Below are positions 47,124 to 55,592 of a stretch of DNA of 64,000 bases, piece by piece (the first letter of the stretch is position 1; each line of letters begins with the position of its first letter). The notes below the pieces were generated by a model. It had not been told where the DNA came from, ran no database searches, and saw only the letters and a list, made by a program, of their open reading frames with translations. The position numbers and the translations under genes were made by a program. The stretch comes from CADEEN01 sp963706685 (GTDB lineage: Bacteria; Pseudomonadota; Gammaproteobacteria; Burkholderiales; Burkholderiaceae_C), in the NCBI GenBank assembly GCA_963706685.1, contig CAVPMY010000014.1, positions 22,435-86,434 of the forward strand, read 5' to 3'.

Positions 47124-49206
47124 ATGTCCGACGCGCTCGTCGTTTTCACGCCCACCGGCCGGCGCGGGCGCTTTCCCATCGGCACGCCGGTGCTGCAGGC
47201 GGCGCGCTCGCTCGGCGTCGATATCGATTCGGTCTGCGGCGGCCGCGGCCTCTGCGGGCGCTGCCAGGTGCTGGTGGCCGAGGGCGAATTCGCCAAGCAC
47301 GGCATGCGCTCGGCGGCCGAGCACCTGTCGCCGTTCTGCGCCGTCGAGCGCGCATACTGCGAGCACGCATGCCGCTGCGAAGCCGGGCGCCGCCTGTCGT
47401 GCTCGGCGCTGCTGCAGGGCGATGTCGTCATCGACGTGCCGGCCGACCAGCCAGGTGCACCGCCAGGTCGTGCGCAAGGACGCCGAAGCGCGCGACATCG
47501 AGCTCGACCCGTCGATCCGCCTGCACTTCGTCGAGGTGCAGGAGCCCGACATGCACGACCCGTCGGGCGACCTGCGCCGGCTGGAGGACGCGCTCGAGTT
47601 CGAGTGGCGGCTGACCGGCCTGCAGTGCGATGTACGCATGCTGCAGCAGCTGCAGCAGGCCCTGCGCAAGGGGCAGTGGAAGGTCACCGTGGCGGTCCAC
47701 GGCGGCACGCAGATCGTCGCCGTGTGGCCGGGCTTTCGCGAGCGCATCTACGGCCTGGCCGTCGACATCGGCTCGACCACCATCGCCGCCCACCTGTGCG
47801 ATCTGGGCAGCGGCGAAGTGGTGGCCGCCGCCGGCCTGATGAACCCGCAGATCCGCTTCGGCGAAGACCTGATGAGCCGCGTCTCGTACGTCGATGATGA
47901 ACCCGGGCGGCGACGAGGAGATGACGGCCGCGGTGCGCGCCGCGCTGAACGAGCTCGCCGCCGAGGTCAGCCAGCAGGCCGGCATCGACGCCGGCCGAGA
48001 TCCTCGAGGCCACGCTTCGTCGGCAATCCGATCATGCACCACCTGCTGCTCGGCATCACCCGGTCGAGCTCGGCGGCGCGCCGTTCGCGCTGGCCACCGA
48101 CCAGTCGATCACGCTGTGGGCGGTGGAAATCGACTTCGCAGATCCACCGCAACGCGCGCATCTATGTGCTGCCGTGCATCGCCGGCCATGTCGGCGCCGA
48201 CGCGGCCGGCGTGGTGCTGGCCGAGCGCCCCGACCTCGGCGAGGAGATGACGCTGCTGGTGGACGTCGGCACCAATGCCGAGATCGTGCTCGGCAACAAC
48301 CGCCGCCTGCTCGCCTGCTCCAGCCCCACCGGCCCGGCCTTCGAGGGCGCGCAGATCAGCTGCGGCCAGCGCGCCGCGCCCGGCGCCATCGAGCGGGTCC
48401 GCATCGACCGCGCCAGCGCTCGAGCCGCGCTTCAAGGTCATCGGCTGCGACCTGTGGTCCGACGAGCCGGGCTTCGAGGCCGCAATCGCGGTCACCGGCG
48501 TCACCGGCATCTGCGGCTCGGGGATCATCGAAGCGATCGCCGAGATGTACCTGGCCGGCGTCATCCGCCATGACGGCGTCGTCGTCAACGGCAGTGCCGG
48601 CGGCGACGGCGGTGACGACGGCACTGCGCGCTCGCCACGCGTCGTCAGCGACGGCCGCACCTTCGCCTACGTGCTGCGCGCGGCACGCGATGGACGGCCC
48701 GCCTTGCGCATCACGCAGAACGACGTGCGCGCGATCCAGCTCGCCAAGGCCGCGCTGTACGCCGGCGTGCGCCTGCTGATGGAGCGCATGGGCGTCGAGC
48801 AGGTCGACCGCATCCGCCTGGCCGGCGCCTTCGGCAGCCACATCGACGTCAAGTACGCGATGGTGCTCGGCATGATCCCCGACTGTGCGCTCGACAAGGT
48901 CAGCTCGGCCGGCAACGCCGCCGGCACCGGCGCGCGCATGGCCCTGCTCGACCGCCGCGCGCGGCCGACATCGAGCAACTGGTGCGCCGCGTCGAGAAGA
49001 TCGAGACCGCGGTCGAACCGCGCTTCCAGGAATTCTTCGTCGAAGCGATGGCCATTCCGCACCTCAACGCACCCTGCGTGCACCTGCGGCAAGCCGTCGA
49101 ACTGCCGGCGCGCGCCGCGGCGAGCAGCGACGCGCCGCGTGCACGCCGGGCCGCGCGGCGTGCGGCTGCCGTGGTGCCGCCGACGGTGACCGGCGCCGCA
49201 GGCTGA
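47124..49206 (+). CDS. ASKHA-domain reductive activator of corrinoid proteins with N-terminal 2Fe-2S (many indels)
   Basis: ATP-driven re-reduction of inactive Co(II) corrinoid to Co(I). The N-terminal 2Fe-2S ferredoxin fold has C38, C44, C47 and C93 (DSVCGGRGLCGRCQVLV and RLSCS). A linker is followed by an ASKHA ATPase: IYGLAVDIGSTTIAAHL (phosphate 1), ATFVGNPIMHHLLLGI, TLLVDVGTNAEIVLGNN (phosphate 2) and RIRLAGAFGSHIDVKYAM. Fits the RACE family with an N-terminal 2Fe-2S rather than the C-terminal 4Fe-4S of RamA. At least seven single-base indels between 47446 and 48957. Nearly 690 residues when repaired, with a low-complexity Arg/Ala tail. Confidence 0.85.
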
Positions 49207-49293
49207 GTGCCGCGGCGCCAAGGCAATCGGTTCAAGCACCGAAACGCCACGCTCGAAGACGGGGCCCGCGCGATCGCCTGGGCCCGCGACGAT

Positions 49294-50640
49294 TCAGGGT
49301 CGAGGTCGACGTGCAAACCGGATCACATGACTCAGACCGTTCTTGCCTTCCAGTACGGTGGGGGACGGCGTGACGTTGCTCGCCAGAATGACAAGACCCG
49401 ACGACGACTCGAGGCGCCGCAGGAGATGGCTGATGTCGAGCTTTGCGTACCGGTCATGCGCATCGGTCACGTCGGTGCGATGGCCGAACAGCGCATCGGC
49501 CTCGTCCAGCAACAAGATCGCGCCGGACGCTTCGACCCGGCTGAAAACGGCATCGAGGTTCTTCTCGGTCTCGCCGATGAATTTGCCGACCACCTGGCCG
49601 AGTTCGACTCGCAGCAGTTCGCGCTCGAGCGACGCGGCCAAGGCATGCGCAGCCAAGGTCTTGCCTGTGCCCGCCGCGCCGCAGAACAGCGTGACGAGCG
49701 CGCGTGGGCCCGGCAGACCGGCCGCGTGCCCGTCGCCTGCAGCCGCGGCCTGAAGCCCCAGGATGCGCAGCAGGTCATCGGTGATGGTCCGAAGCTCGCG
49801 CGCTGATCTGGCAGGCGATGCCTGGCCGTCCGGCTTGGCCACGTCCTTGGCTGCATCATCATCATCAACAACGCCGCGCGACGCCAGCCATCGGTCCACC
49901 GCGTCGATCAAAGTTGAATCCGCAACTGCCGGACCGAAGGCCAGCGCCTTCGGCTTGTTCAACGCGTGCGCATGGTCTGCCAGCCACTGCAGCAGCGTGC
50001 TTCCGGCCACCGCGAGCTTGCGCTGGCGCGCCACGTCGACAGGCCGGCCCAACTGGGTTCTGGCGACCCGGTCGATCACCTCCCACATGTCGCGCGCAGC
50101 AAAGGCGCGCCGGATGTCGGCACTTTGCAGCAAGGCTCGGATCCGGTTCGCGTCGACAGCGAGCAACCGCGTTGCTTCGATCAGGCGGGCACCCTGCGCC
50201 GAGGCGTTTGCCGCCAACGCCCGCGCTGCTCTGCTGACGCGCGCACGCGACAAGGCCAGTGGCGCCATGTGGGCGACTGCGTTCTGCCGTCGCTCGAACA
50301 GCGCAATGCTGGCGATGAATCGCAGCCAGAGGCCGTGGAAATCACGATTGGGCTCGAGGTCAGGCGCTGTGCCCGCGGCCACACCCAATGCGCGCGCATA
50401 CAAGCGGCTGCGATCCTGCGCCGACAGCCGGTTGCCCCGCTTCGCCATGGCGAGAAGCAATCGGCCGCCTTGGCCTCGACCCAGCGGCAGCTGCCCCGCC
50501 TGGAAGAGCTGCACCAGGCGCTCGGCCACCTGGAACACCTGCATGGTCTCCAGTTGGTAGGCGAAGTAGATCGCCTGCACGGCCCGGATGTTTTCGGCGA
50601 CGATGTCGGCATTGCCATCCAACTCGAGATCTGGAAGCAT
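49294..50640 (-). CDS. AAA ATPase lacking the C-terminal lid (probably truncated)
   Basis: 448 residues. The N-terminal 280 residues are helical with a DDDD linker. The AAA core follows: Walker A GAAGTGKT (321-328), ERELLRVELGQVVGKFIGETEKNL (abridged), Walker B ILLLDEAD (375-382), and sensor 1 LASN422. After LASN the sequence changes to TPSPTVLEGKNGLSHVIRFARRPRP and stops, without the expected arginine-finger 'RR' helix or sensor 2. The family resembles AAA ATPases of contractile-injection (eCIS) loci. A terminator and tRNA-Pro fragment lie directly upstream, so loss of its end may relate to local rearrangement. Start ATG 50640 after GGAGGATT. Function is doubtful. Confidence 0.65.
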   Translation of the reverse strand: MLPDLELDGNADIVAENIRAVQAIYFAYQLETMQVFQVAERLVQLFQAGQLPLGRGQGGRLLLAMAKRGNRLSAQDRSRLYARALGVAAGTAPDLEPNRDFHGLWLRFIASIALFERRQNAVAHMAPLALSRARVSRAARALAANASAQGARLIEATRLLAVDANRIRALLQSADIRRAFAARDMWEVIDRVARTQLGRPVDVARQRKLAVAGSTLLQWLADHAHALNKPKALAFGPAVADSTLIDAVDRWLASRGVVDDDDAAKDVAKPDGQASPARSARELRTITDDLLRILGLQAAAAGDGHAAGLPGPRALVTLFCGAAGTGKTLAAHALAASLERELLRVELGQVVGKFIGETEKNLDAVFSRVEASGAILLLDEADALFGHRTDVTDAHDRYAKLDISHLLRRLESSSGLVILASNVTPSPTVLEGKNGLSHVIRFARRPRP

Positions 50641-50683
50641 GAATCCTCCTTCGGTGGTACGGCGCACCTGGCGCCGCAGCAAG

Positions 50684-50719
50684 CAAAACGGGTCAGCCCC
50701 TTGTCAGAGCTGACCCGTT
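50684..50719 (-). terminator. Terminator following tRNA-Pro fragment
   Basis: AACGGGTCAGC / GCTGACCCGTT (11-bp perfect arms) with TTTTG on its minus-strand 3' side. It lies 9 bases after the CCA end of the tRNA fragment, as expected for a former tRNA gene. Confidence 0.8.
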
Positions 50720-50727
50720 GATGTCAT

Positions 50728-50776
50728 TGGTCGGGGTGGCGGGATTCGAACTCGCGACCCCTTGCACCCCATGCAA
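50728..50776 (-). other. tRNA-Pro(GGG) 3' half, putative attachment site
   Basis: The minus strand reads an anticodon arm TTGCA-TGGGGTG-CAA with GGG, then AGGGG / TCGCGAGTTCGAATCCCG variable and T-arm, CACCCCG acceptor, A, CCA. The D-arm and 5' acceptor half are missing: to the right is unrelated sequence. A 3' tRNA fragment next to a tyrosine integrase is the typical mark of tRNA-targeted integration, in which the displaced 3' end is left at one junction. Sequence to the left is then original chromosome and the element lies to the right. The intact tRNA-Pro expected at the other end was not found in the window. Confidence 0.85.
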
Positions 50777-50957
50777 GAAAAACAGGGTCTCACGCCGTCT
50801 CAGGGCATCCCAAGCAATCTAACAGAACTCTTTCAAATCAACAACTTGCAGCACTTTCTTGTCTTTTGGCGTCTCGCAAAATCTCGCCCAAGCGCGCAGA
50901 ATTCTGTTGCCAATTCTGTTGCCAAACTCTCCCTGGAGGCGCTTGCGCCGGCTCAAC

Positions 50958-52454
50958 ATGGGACGCACTGCCAAGACTCAACGCCTGACCGCCCTCGCCT
51001 TGAGGAGGTACGCCGACGACGTGACGGCCACGGCGCCGCTGCATGACGGCGGCGGCCTGTATTTGCGCAAGCGGGGCTCGGCGCTGCATTGGGTGCTGCG
51101 CCTGAGCGAGCCTGCGAGCGGCGCGCAGCAGTGGCACCGGCTCTTCCCCGACGACCCGATGGGCGTCTATCCCCACAAATCTCTGGCCGACGCACGCGGC
51201 GAAGCGCGACGCTTGTGGTCCTCGCGCTCGGCCGGTATCGATCCGCGCGCCGAGCGTCGAAGGCGCATCGAAGCCGAGCAGGAGGCAAGGTATGAAGCAC
51301 GCCTCGCATCGGAACGCCGGGTCACGATTCGCAAGCTGTTCGAGCGCTGGGCCGCAGTCGAGCTCGCGCCTCGAATCGCTGCCGACGGCCGACGCTTGGG
51401 GCGCAAGGATGCCGGGGCATACACCCTTGCCCAGTTCGAGCGCCGCATCTTCTCCCAACTGGGCGACATGGCCGCCGAGGATGTGCGGCGTGGTGATCTT
51501 CTCGCGCTGCTGGACGCAGTGAAGGCTGAAGGCAAGCTCAGGACAGCGAATGTGTTGCTCACCGACCTGAAACAGATGTTCCGCTTTGCCCTTGCTCGCG
51601 ACCTCGTTCAGCGCAACCCACTCGACACCGTCACCAAGCGCGACATCGGTGGCACGCCGGCGGAGCGGGAGCGCGTTCTGTCGGCCGATGAACTGCGCAT
51701 GCTGGCCAAGGTCCTGCCCGCCTCGGGCCTGCAGAGTCGATTCATCTGCGGCGTCTGGTTGATCCTTTCGACCGGGGTGCGGGTCGGCGAATTGCTCGGC
51801 GCGACCTGGGCGGATTCACCGCGGTCTCATGCAGAGCTTCGAGCCACCGCCAACGCCTGCGACCTGAAGCTCGGTTTCGTCGACCTCGAACGTCGGACCT
51901 GGCACCTGCCCGAGACGAAGAACCAGCGAGACCACACCGTTCATCTCAGTGCTTTTGCGTTGGAGCAGTTCCGGCAACTGCTCGCCCTGCGCGAATCCGA
52001 GCCGAATGTCCCGTGCCGGTCGGTGTCTTGGGTCTTCCCGAACCTGGCAGCCACTGGCCCCGTCGGCGTGAAGTCCTTGGGCAAGCAGTTGAGTGATCGG
52101 CAGCGCGAGCCGACGCAGCGGCTCCGGGGGCGCACGCGGTCAACGTCGGCGCTTGTCTTGCCTGGAGGCCGCTGGACGGCGCACGATCTGCGGCGAACCG
52201 CTGCGACGTTGATGGCAAGCCTCGGCATCAGCGGAGACGTGATCGATGAGTGCCTCAACCACATGATCGAGAGTCGCGTGCGGCGCACCTACATTCGTGA
52301 TCGTCGCGGCGCGGCCCAGGCCAAGGCCTTCGATGCGCTCGGGTCACGTCTGAAGGCCTTGGCGTCGCCGCCTGCAGCGCCTGCAACCGAGGCGCCCCAG
52401 CGCCGGGTGGGCCGTATGCACAATGTCCACACATCTGCTAAAGTGAGCGCATGA
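50958..52454 (+). CDS. int: Tyrosine-type integrase (DUF4102-like N-terminus)
   Basis: Site-specific recombinase of 498 residues. N-terminal arm-binding segment (LHDGGGLYLRKRGSALHWVLR), an SAM-like core-binding domain (TIRKLFERWAAVEL, YTLAQFERRIFSQLGDM), and a catalytic domain with Arg in LILSTGVRVGELLGATW, HDLRR and the Tyr nucleophile in RVRRTYIRD. ATG 50958 is chosen; the frame opens at 50859. The integrase lies 180 bases from the tRNA-Pro fragment. Its stop overlaps the start of the antitoxin (ATGA), an unusual coupling. P4/CP4-type integrases act at tRNA 3' ends. Confidence 0.93.
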   Translation: MGRTAKTQRLTALALRRYADDVTATAPLHDGGGLYLRKRGSALHWVLRLSEPASGAQQWHRLFPDDPMGVYPHKSLADARGEARRLWSSRSAGIDPRAERRRRIEAEQEARYEARLASERRVTIRKLFERWAAVELAPRIAADGRRLGRKDAGAYTLAQFERRIFSQLGDMAAEDVRRGDLLALLDAVKAEGKLRTANVLLTDLKQMFRFALARDLVQRNPLDTVTKRDIGGTPAERERVLSADELRMLAKVLPASGLQSRFICGVWLILSTGVRVGELLGATWADSPRSHAELRATANACDLKLGFVDLERRTWHLPETKNQRDHTVHLSAFALEQFRQLLALRESEPNVPCRSVSWVFPNLAATGPVGVKSLGKQLSDRQREPTQRLRGRTRSTSALVLPGGRWTAHDLRRTAATLMASLGISGDVIDECLNHMIESRVRRTYIRDRRGAAQAKAFDALGSRLKALASPPAAPATEAPQRRVGRMHNVHTSAKVSA

Positions 52455-52723
52455 ATTCGCCCGCCTCCACCGTCATCAACCTGCGCACGCCGGTCTCGCA
52501 GCGTGAGCTGATCGACCGCGCAGCCCAGTTGCAGGGCAAGAGCCGCACGGAGTTCATGCTCGAGGCCTCGCGCGAGAAAGCGCAGCAGGTGTTGCTCGAC
52601 CAGACGCTCTTCACTGTGACACCCACGCAGTACAAGGCATTCGTCGCCCTGATGGATGCACCGCTGGGCAAGAACGTCGCGCTGCAACGGCTGCTGGCCA
52701 AGCGTTCGCCTTGGGAGAAGTAA
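52451..52723 (+). CDS. DUF1778-type antitoxin (TacA-like)
   Basis: A 90-residue ribbon-helix-helix protein (STVINLRTPVSQRELIDRAA, LQGKSRTEFMLEASREKAQQV) with a C-terminal toxin-neutralising tail (LLAKRSPWEK). TacA/AtaR-type antitoxins bind their GNAT toxin and repress the operon. The start overlaps the integrase stop, and the GNAT start lies within its end. Part of a likely persistence or element-maintenance module. Confidence 0.85.
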   Translation: MNSPASTVINLRTPVSQRELIDRAAQLQGKSRTEFMLEASREKAQQVLLDQTLFTVTPTQYKAFVALMDAPLGKNVALQRLLAKRSPWEK

Positions 52724-53208
52724 ACGTCGCCGCGCTCGGGCCGCCGGTTCCGATCACCGCCGAGCACGACACTGCGTTGTTCCATTGCCGGCACGACTCG
52801 CTGAACGAGTGGCTGCGGCGGCGCGCACTGACCAACGCATCGAGCGGAGCCACACGCACATACGTCGTCTGCGCCGAGAACCACCGCGTGGTGGGCTACT
52901 ACGCACTAGCCGCCGGCTCGCTGGATGTCGAACTGGCACCCCCACGCTTGCGGCGAAACATGCCCAATCCGCTGCCTGTGGTCGTACTCGGGCGGCTGGC
53001 AGTGGACGACACGTGGTCGGGGCGCGGCGTCGGTGGCGGGCTGCTCAAGGATGCCGTGCTGCGCTCGCTCCAGGCTGCGGAGCTCATTGGCGCCTGCGCC
53101 TTGATGTGCCATGCGATCGACGCCGGCGCCAGGGCGTTCTATGCAAGACACGGCTTCGTCGAATCACCGACGCAAGAGCTGACGATGATGATTGGGCTGC
53201 GCCGCTGA
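52711..53208 (+). CDS. GNAT toxin, TacT-like
   Basis: 165 residues with a GNAT acetyl-CoA fold: EHDTALFHCRHDSLNEWLRRR, RVVGYYALAAGSLD, VVVLGRLAVDDTWSGRGVGGG (the pantetheine-binding RxxGxG-like loop) and GARAFYARHGFVE. TacT-like toxins acetylate aminoacyl-tRNA and block translation. It overlaps the antitoxin stop by 13 bases; TTG 52711 is the likely start. The neighbours (antitoxin, integrase) make this pair a stability module. Confidence 0.85.
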   Translation: MGEVNVAALGPPVPITAEHDTALFHCRHDSLNEWLRRRALTNASSGATRTYVVCAENHRVVGYYALAAGSLDVELAPPRLRRNMPNPLPVVVLGRLAVDDTWSGRGVGGGLLKDAVLRSLQAAELIGACALMCHAIDAGARAFYARHGFVESPTQELTMMIGLRR

Positions 53209-53496
53209 CGCGGCACCGGTAATGTCGTGCCCCCGACAGACGACGATCTGCGCCCACCGATTGCGCGCAATGCCTGGCCAATGCCACCCGGGCTGCGGAT
53301 GAGCACGTCGCGTGCTTGATTCGAGCCCTGAATCCAGCACGTGAAATGCGGCTCGGTCGTTCTACAGTTCTGCAAACCAGAACTGGGAAGCACATTGCGC
53401 GCCATCTTCGCGAAGGTTTTTCGACGTGAATCAGCGCATGACCTGGCCGCAACAGCAACTAGAGTTGGAAGCAGGCCACCAGATTCGATCGTGCAG

Positions 53497-53721
53497 ATGA
53501 AGTCCACCGTCGCTCCCGTGCAGTCTCCTGGCAGTGCGCCGCCACGCGTATTCGCACGCCTGCCGACGGTGCTGGCAGCGACCGGCCTGGGCCGTTCCAC
53601 CATCTACCGCTTGATCGCCGATGGTTCCTTTCCCGCGCCAGTGCGTTTGGGCCCGCGCGCAGTGGGCTGGCGCTGGTCGGACCTCGACCAATGGACCCGA
53701 TCGCGCCCCGACACTCACTGA
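53497..53721 (+). CDS. AlpA-family excisionase/transcription regulator
   Basis: 74 residues with a MerR-like winged HTH: FARLPTVLAATGLGRSTIYRL, then SFPAPVRLGPRAVGWRWSDLDQW. AlpA-type proteins direct excision or activate the integrase of prophage-like elements. Start ATG 53497 or GTG 53491. It lies 288 bases after the GNAT toxin; the interval holds no other gene that I recognise. Confidence 0.85.
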   Translation: MKSTVAPVQSPGSAPPRVFARLPTVLAATGLGRSTIYRLIADGSFPAPVRLGPRAVGWRWSDLDQWTRSRPDTH

Positions 53722-53898
53722 GTTGGCTGTCTCGCGCGCCGCGCCGGGTCCAGGGCGGGCGCAGCCCGGCGCCAGCGCACCCTTGACGCGGCGCGACGCG
53801 CCCCCACGCTGACGGCGCTCGGGCAGGTTGCATTGGCGGCCTGCCCCCGAGCCCGTCCGGCGGCGAGGACGCACTCGTCAGTCTGGCTGTGCTCTGCT

Positions 53899-54861
53899 TC
53901 AGCGTTCGATCTCGGGGCCGCGACGAACGTGCTCGGGTTGTGCATTCACGCGCGGCACCTCGCGCGTAGCCTCGACGCCCTTGCGCAGCATCGGCATGTT
54001 TTTCACGAAGTCGATGATCTGCCGGGCCAGCTTGCGGTCGTCGATGCTTTCGGAGTGGGCCAGCGCCAGGCCGATGCGTTTCCAGGCCTGAAGGGCCGCT
54101 TCGCGGCTGAGCCGCACGACATTGCCTGCCTTGGCACGCGGGCGCTGGGTATGCAAGCGGCCTGAGTCCTTGGCCCGGATGAGCCACAGCGCATCACGAG
54201 TACGAATTTCGCCCCGCGTGGCCTGCCGCGTCGCTTCGGCATCGATGCCCCGTTCTCGTAACTGTTCGGCGAAGGTCTCGCGCCAGCGTTGCAGATCGGC
54301 CTTGCGAGGATTGAGCCGCCGGCCATGTTTCGACTCGGCCTTGACGCTCAAGTGCACATGCGGGTTGGCCTGGTGCTCGTGCAGCACCATCACGTAGCAA
54401 TGGTCGGTGAACTCCATCTTCGCGAATTCGCGCGCAGCGCGCTGCACGGTCAGCGCATCGGTGCCCCGCGGCATCGACAACATGACGTTGAAGGCCTCGC
54501 GACGCTGGCCCTCGCGCTCGATGCGGGCGCCGCCGTACTGCCACTGGCGCTCGATCGCGCGCACGGCGTCCTTGCCGCGCTCGACGACGCCTCGGTCGTC
54601 TTCGATGTCCAGGCGACCATTCTTCGTGATGTAGCGGAAGTGAGCCGCTATCGCGGCCATGCCGCGTCCGCCGCCGGTCACTTTCACCATGACCTGTGGC
54701 GCTCGTCTGACCGTGGCCTCGATGCGGATGCGGATGGCCGCAGCCCGGTCCTGCACCGCATGCAACCGCGGCGTGTGTGACTTGACGATGCGGTTGGGCG
54801 GGTAGAACAGGCGTTCGCCCCATTCGATGAGAACGCCGTCGAGGGCTGCATTCGAGGTCAT
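53899..54861 (-). CDS. mobA: Relaxase/mobilization nuclease (MobA-like)
   Basis: About 320 residues, a HUH-type relaxase that nicks oriT and starts conjugative transfer. FRYITKNGRLDIEDDRG is the motif I region after KVTGGGRGMAAIAAHF. The metal-binding motif is NPHVHLSVKAES with two His (and an upstream His in MVLHEHQANPH). The C-terminal part is Arg-rich. It overlaps the mobC stop by four bases. Likely acts at an oriT that I could not identify. No partner type IV secretion genes are seen. Confidence 0.85.
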   Translation of the reverse strand: MTSNAALDGVLIEWGERLFYPPNRIVKSHTPRLHAVQDRAAAIRIRIEATVRRAPQVMVKVTGGGRGMAAIAAHFRYITKNGRLDIEDDRGVVERGKDAVRAIERQWQYGGARIEREGQRREAFNVMLSMPRGTDALTVQRAAREFAKMEFTDHCYVMVLHEHQANPHVHLSVKAESKHGRRLNPRKADLQRWRETFAEQLRERGIDAEATRQATRGEIRTRDALWLIRAKDSGRLHTQRPRAKAGNVVRLSREAALQAWKRIGLALAHSESIDDRKLARQIIDFVKNMPMLRKGVEATREVPRVNAQPEHVRRGPEIER

Positions 54862-55451
54862 GGTGAGTTCCTTGGCTTGAATGCGCCGGCCGACACACGG
54901 CCAGCGCCTACGCGCACCGACGACAAGTCCGCCAGCGTGAGAGCGGCCTTGTCGAGGTGGGCGCGAACGTCCGCATCCAGGTTGTCCAGGCGCACGCGGT
55001 ACGGGCGCGCAGCGTCCACCGCACCACGCCGCAGAAGTTGCGTGAGGTGATTGATGTCTCGGCTGAGGACGGCGAGCTCGGCCGCAGAGGCGCTCAACGC
55101 GGTTGCCAATGCCGCGCGATCGGCAGAGGCGATGACTGGCGGTGCACCGTCGATCAGACAGCACAGGTACGCCCGGCGCGACAGGCCAGCCGCACGCGCC
55201 TGACGATTGAGACGCTGCGCGGCCATCCACGATAGGCGCATTGAGAGCTTGATCGTGACGCCGGCGAGTGCCAAGTCGTCCTCGTCGGGTGCATCGACGC
55301 AGGCGCTGCCGTCCGGGCTTCCCAGCGCCGCGGCCAGGGTGCTGCGCAGCACGTCCGATTCGGTCATGCCCTGCGAGGCCGCGCGCGCGGCCAGCGCCGC
55401 GCGCAGGCCACGCAGGTCGACGGTGAAGAACTCGCGCGCAGTGGCGACCAT
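54858..55451 (-). CDS. MobC-like relaxosome accessory protein
   Basis: 197 residues. The protein has GVTIKLSMRLSWMAAQRLNR and a helical C-terminal half (LSRDINHLTQLLRRGAVDAA), matching MobC/plasmid mobilization relaxosome proteins whose RHH-like N-terminus binds oriT. It is the first gene of the mobCA pair, and its stop overlaps mobA (ATGA). The ATG at 55451 reads MVATAREFFTVDLRGLRAAL. An oriT is most often upstream of mobC, in the 140 bases between 55452 and 55592, but no clear nic site could be picked out. Confidence 0.75.
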   Translation of the reverse strand: MVATAREFFTVDLRGLRAALAARAASQGMTESDVLRSTLAAALGSPDGSACVDAPDEDDLALAGVTIKLSMRLSWMAAQRLNRQARAAGLSRRAYLCCLIDGAPPVIASADRAALATALSASAAELAVLSRDINHLTQLLRRGAVDAARPYRVRLDNLDADVRAHLDKAALTLADLSSVRVGAGRVSAGAFKPRNSP

Positions 55452-55592
55452 CGATCAGAGCTTGCGCGCCGACGGAGGAACACCACAGAACACGGCCACC
55501 GGCCTATCCTGCCATCTCTCTTTCTTGAGCCTCTTCATCTCGTTTCCTCAACAAGGTTCAGTTTGGACGAGAGGGGTCGGACAGTCCGACCC

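Noticed and set aside
50728..50776. Functional tRNA-Pro gene
   Set aside because: Only the anticodon arm to CCA is present. The D-arm and 5' acceptor strand are missing.
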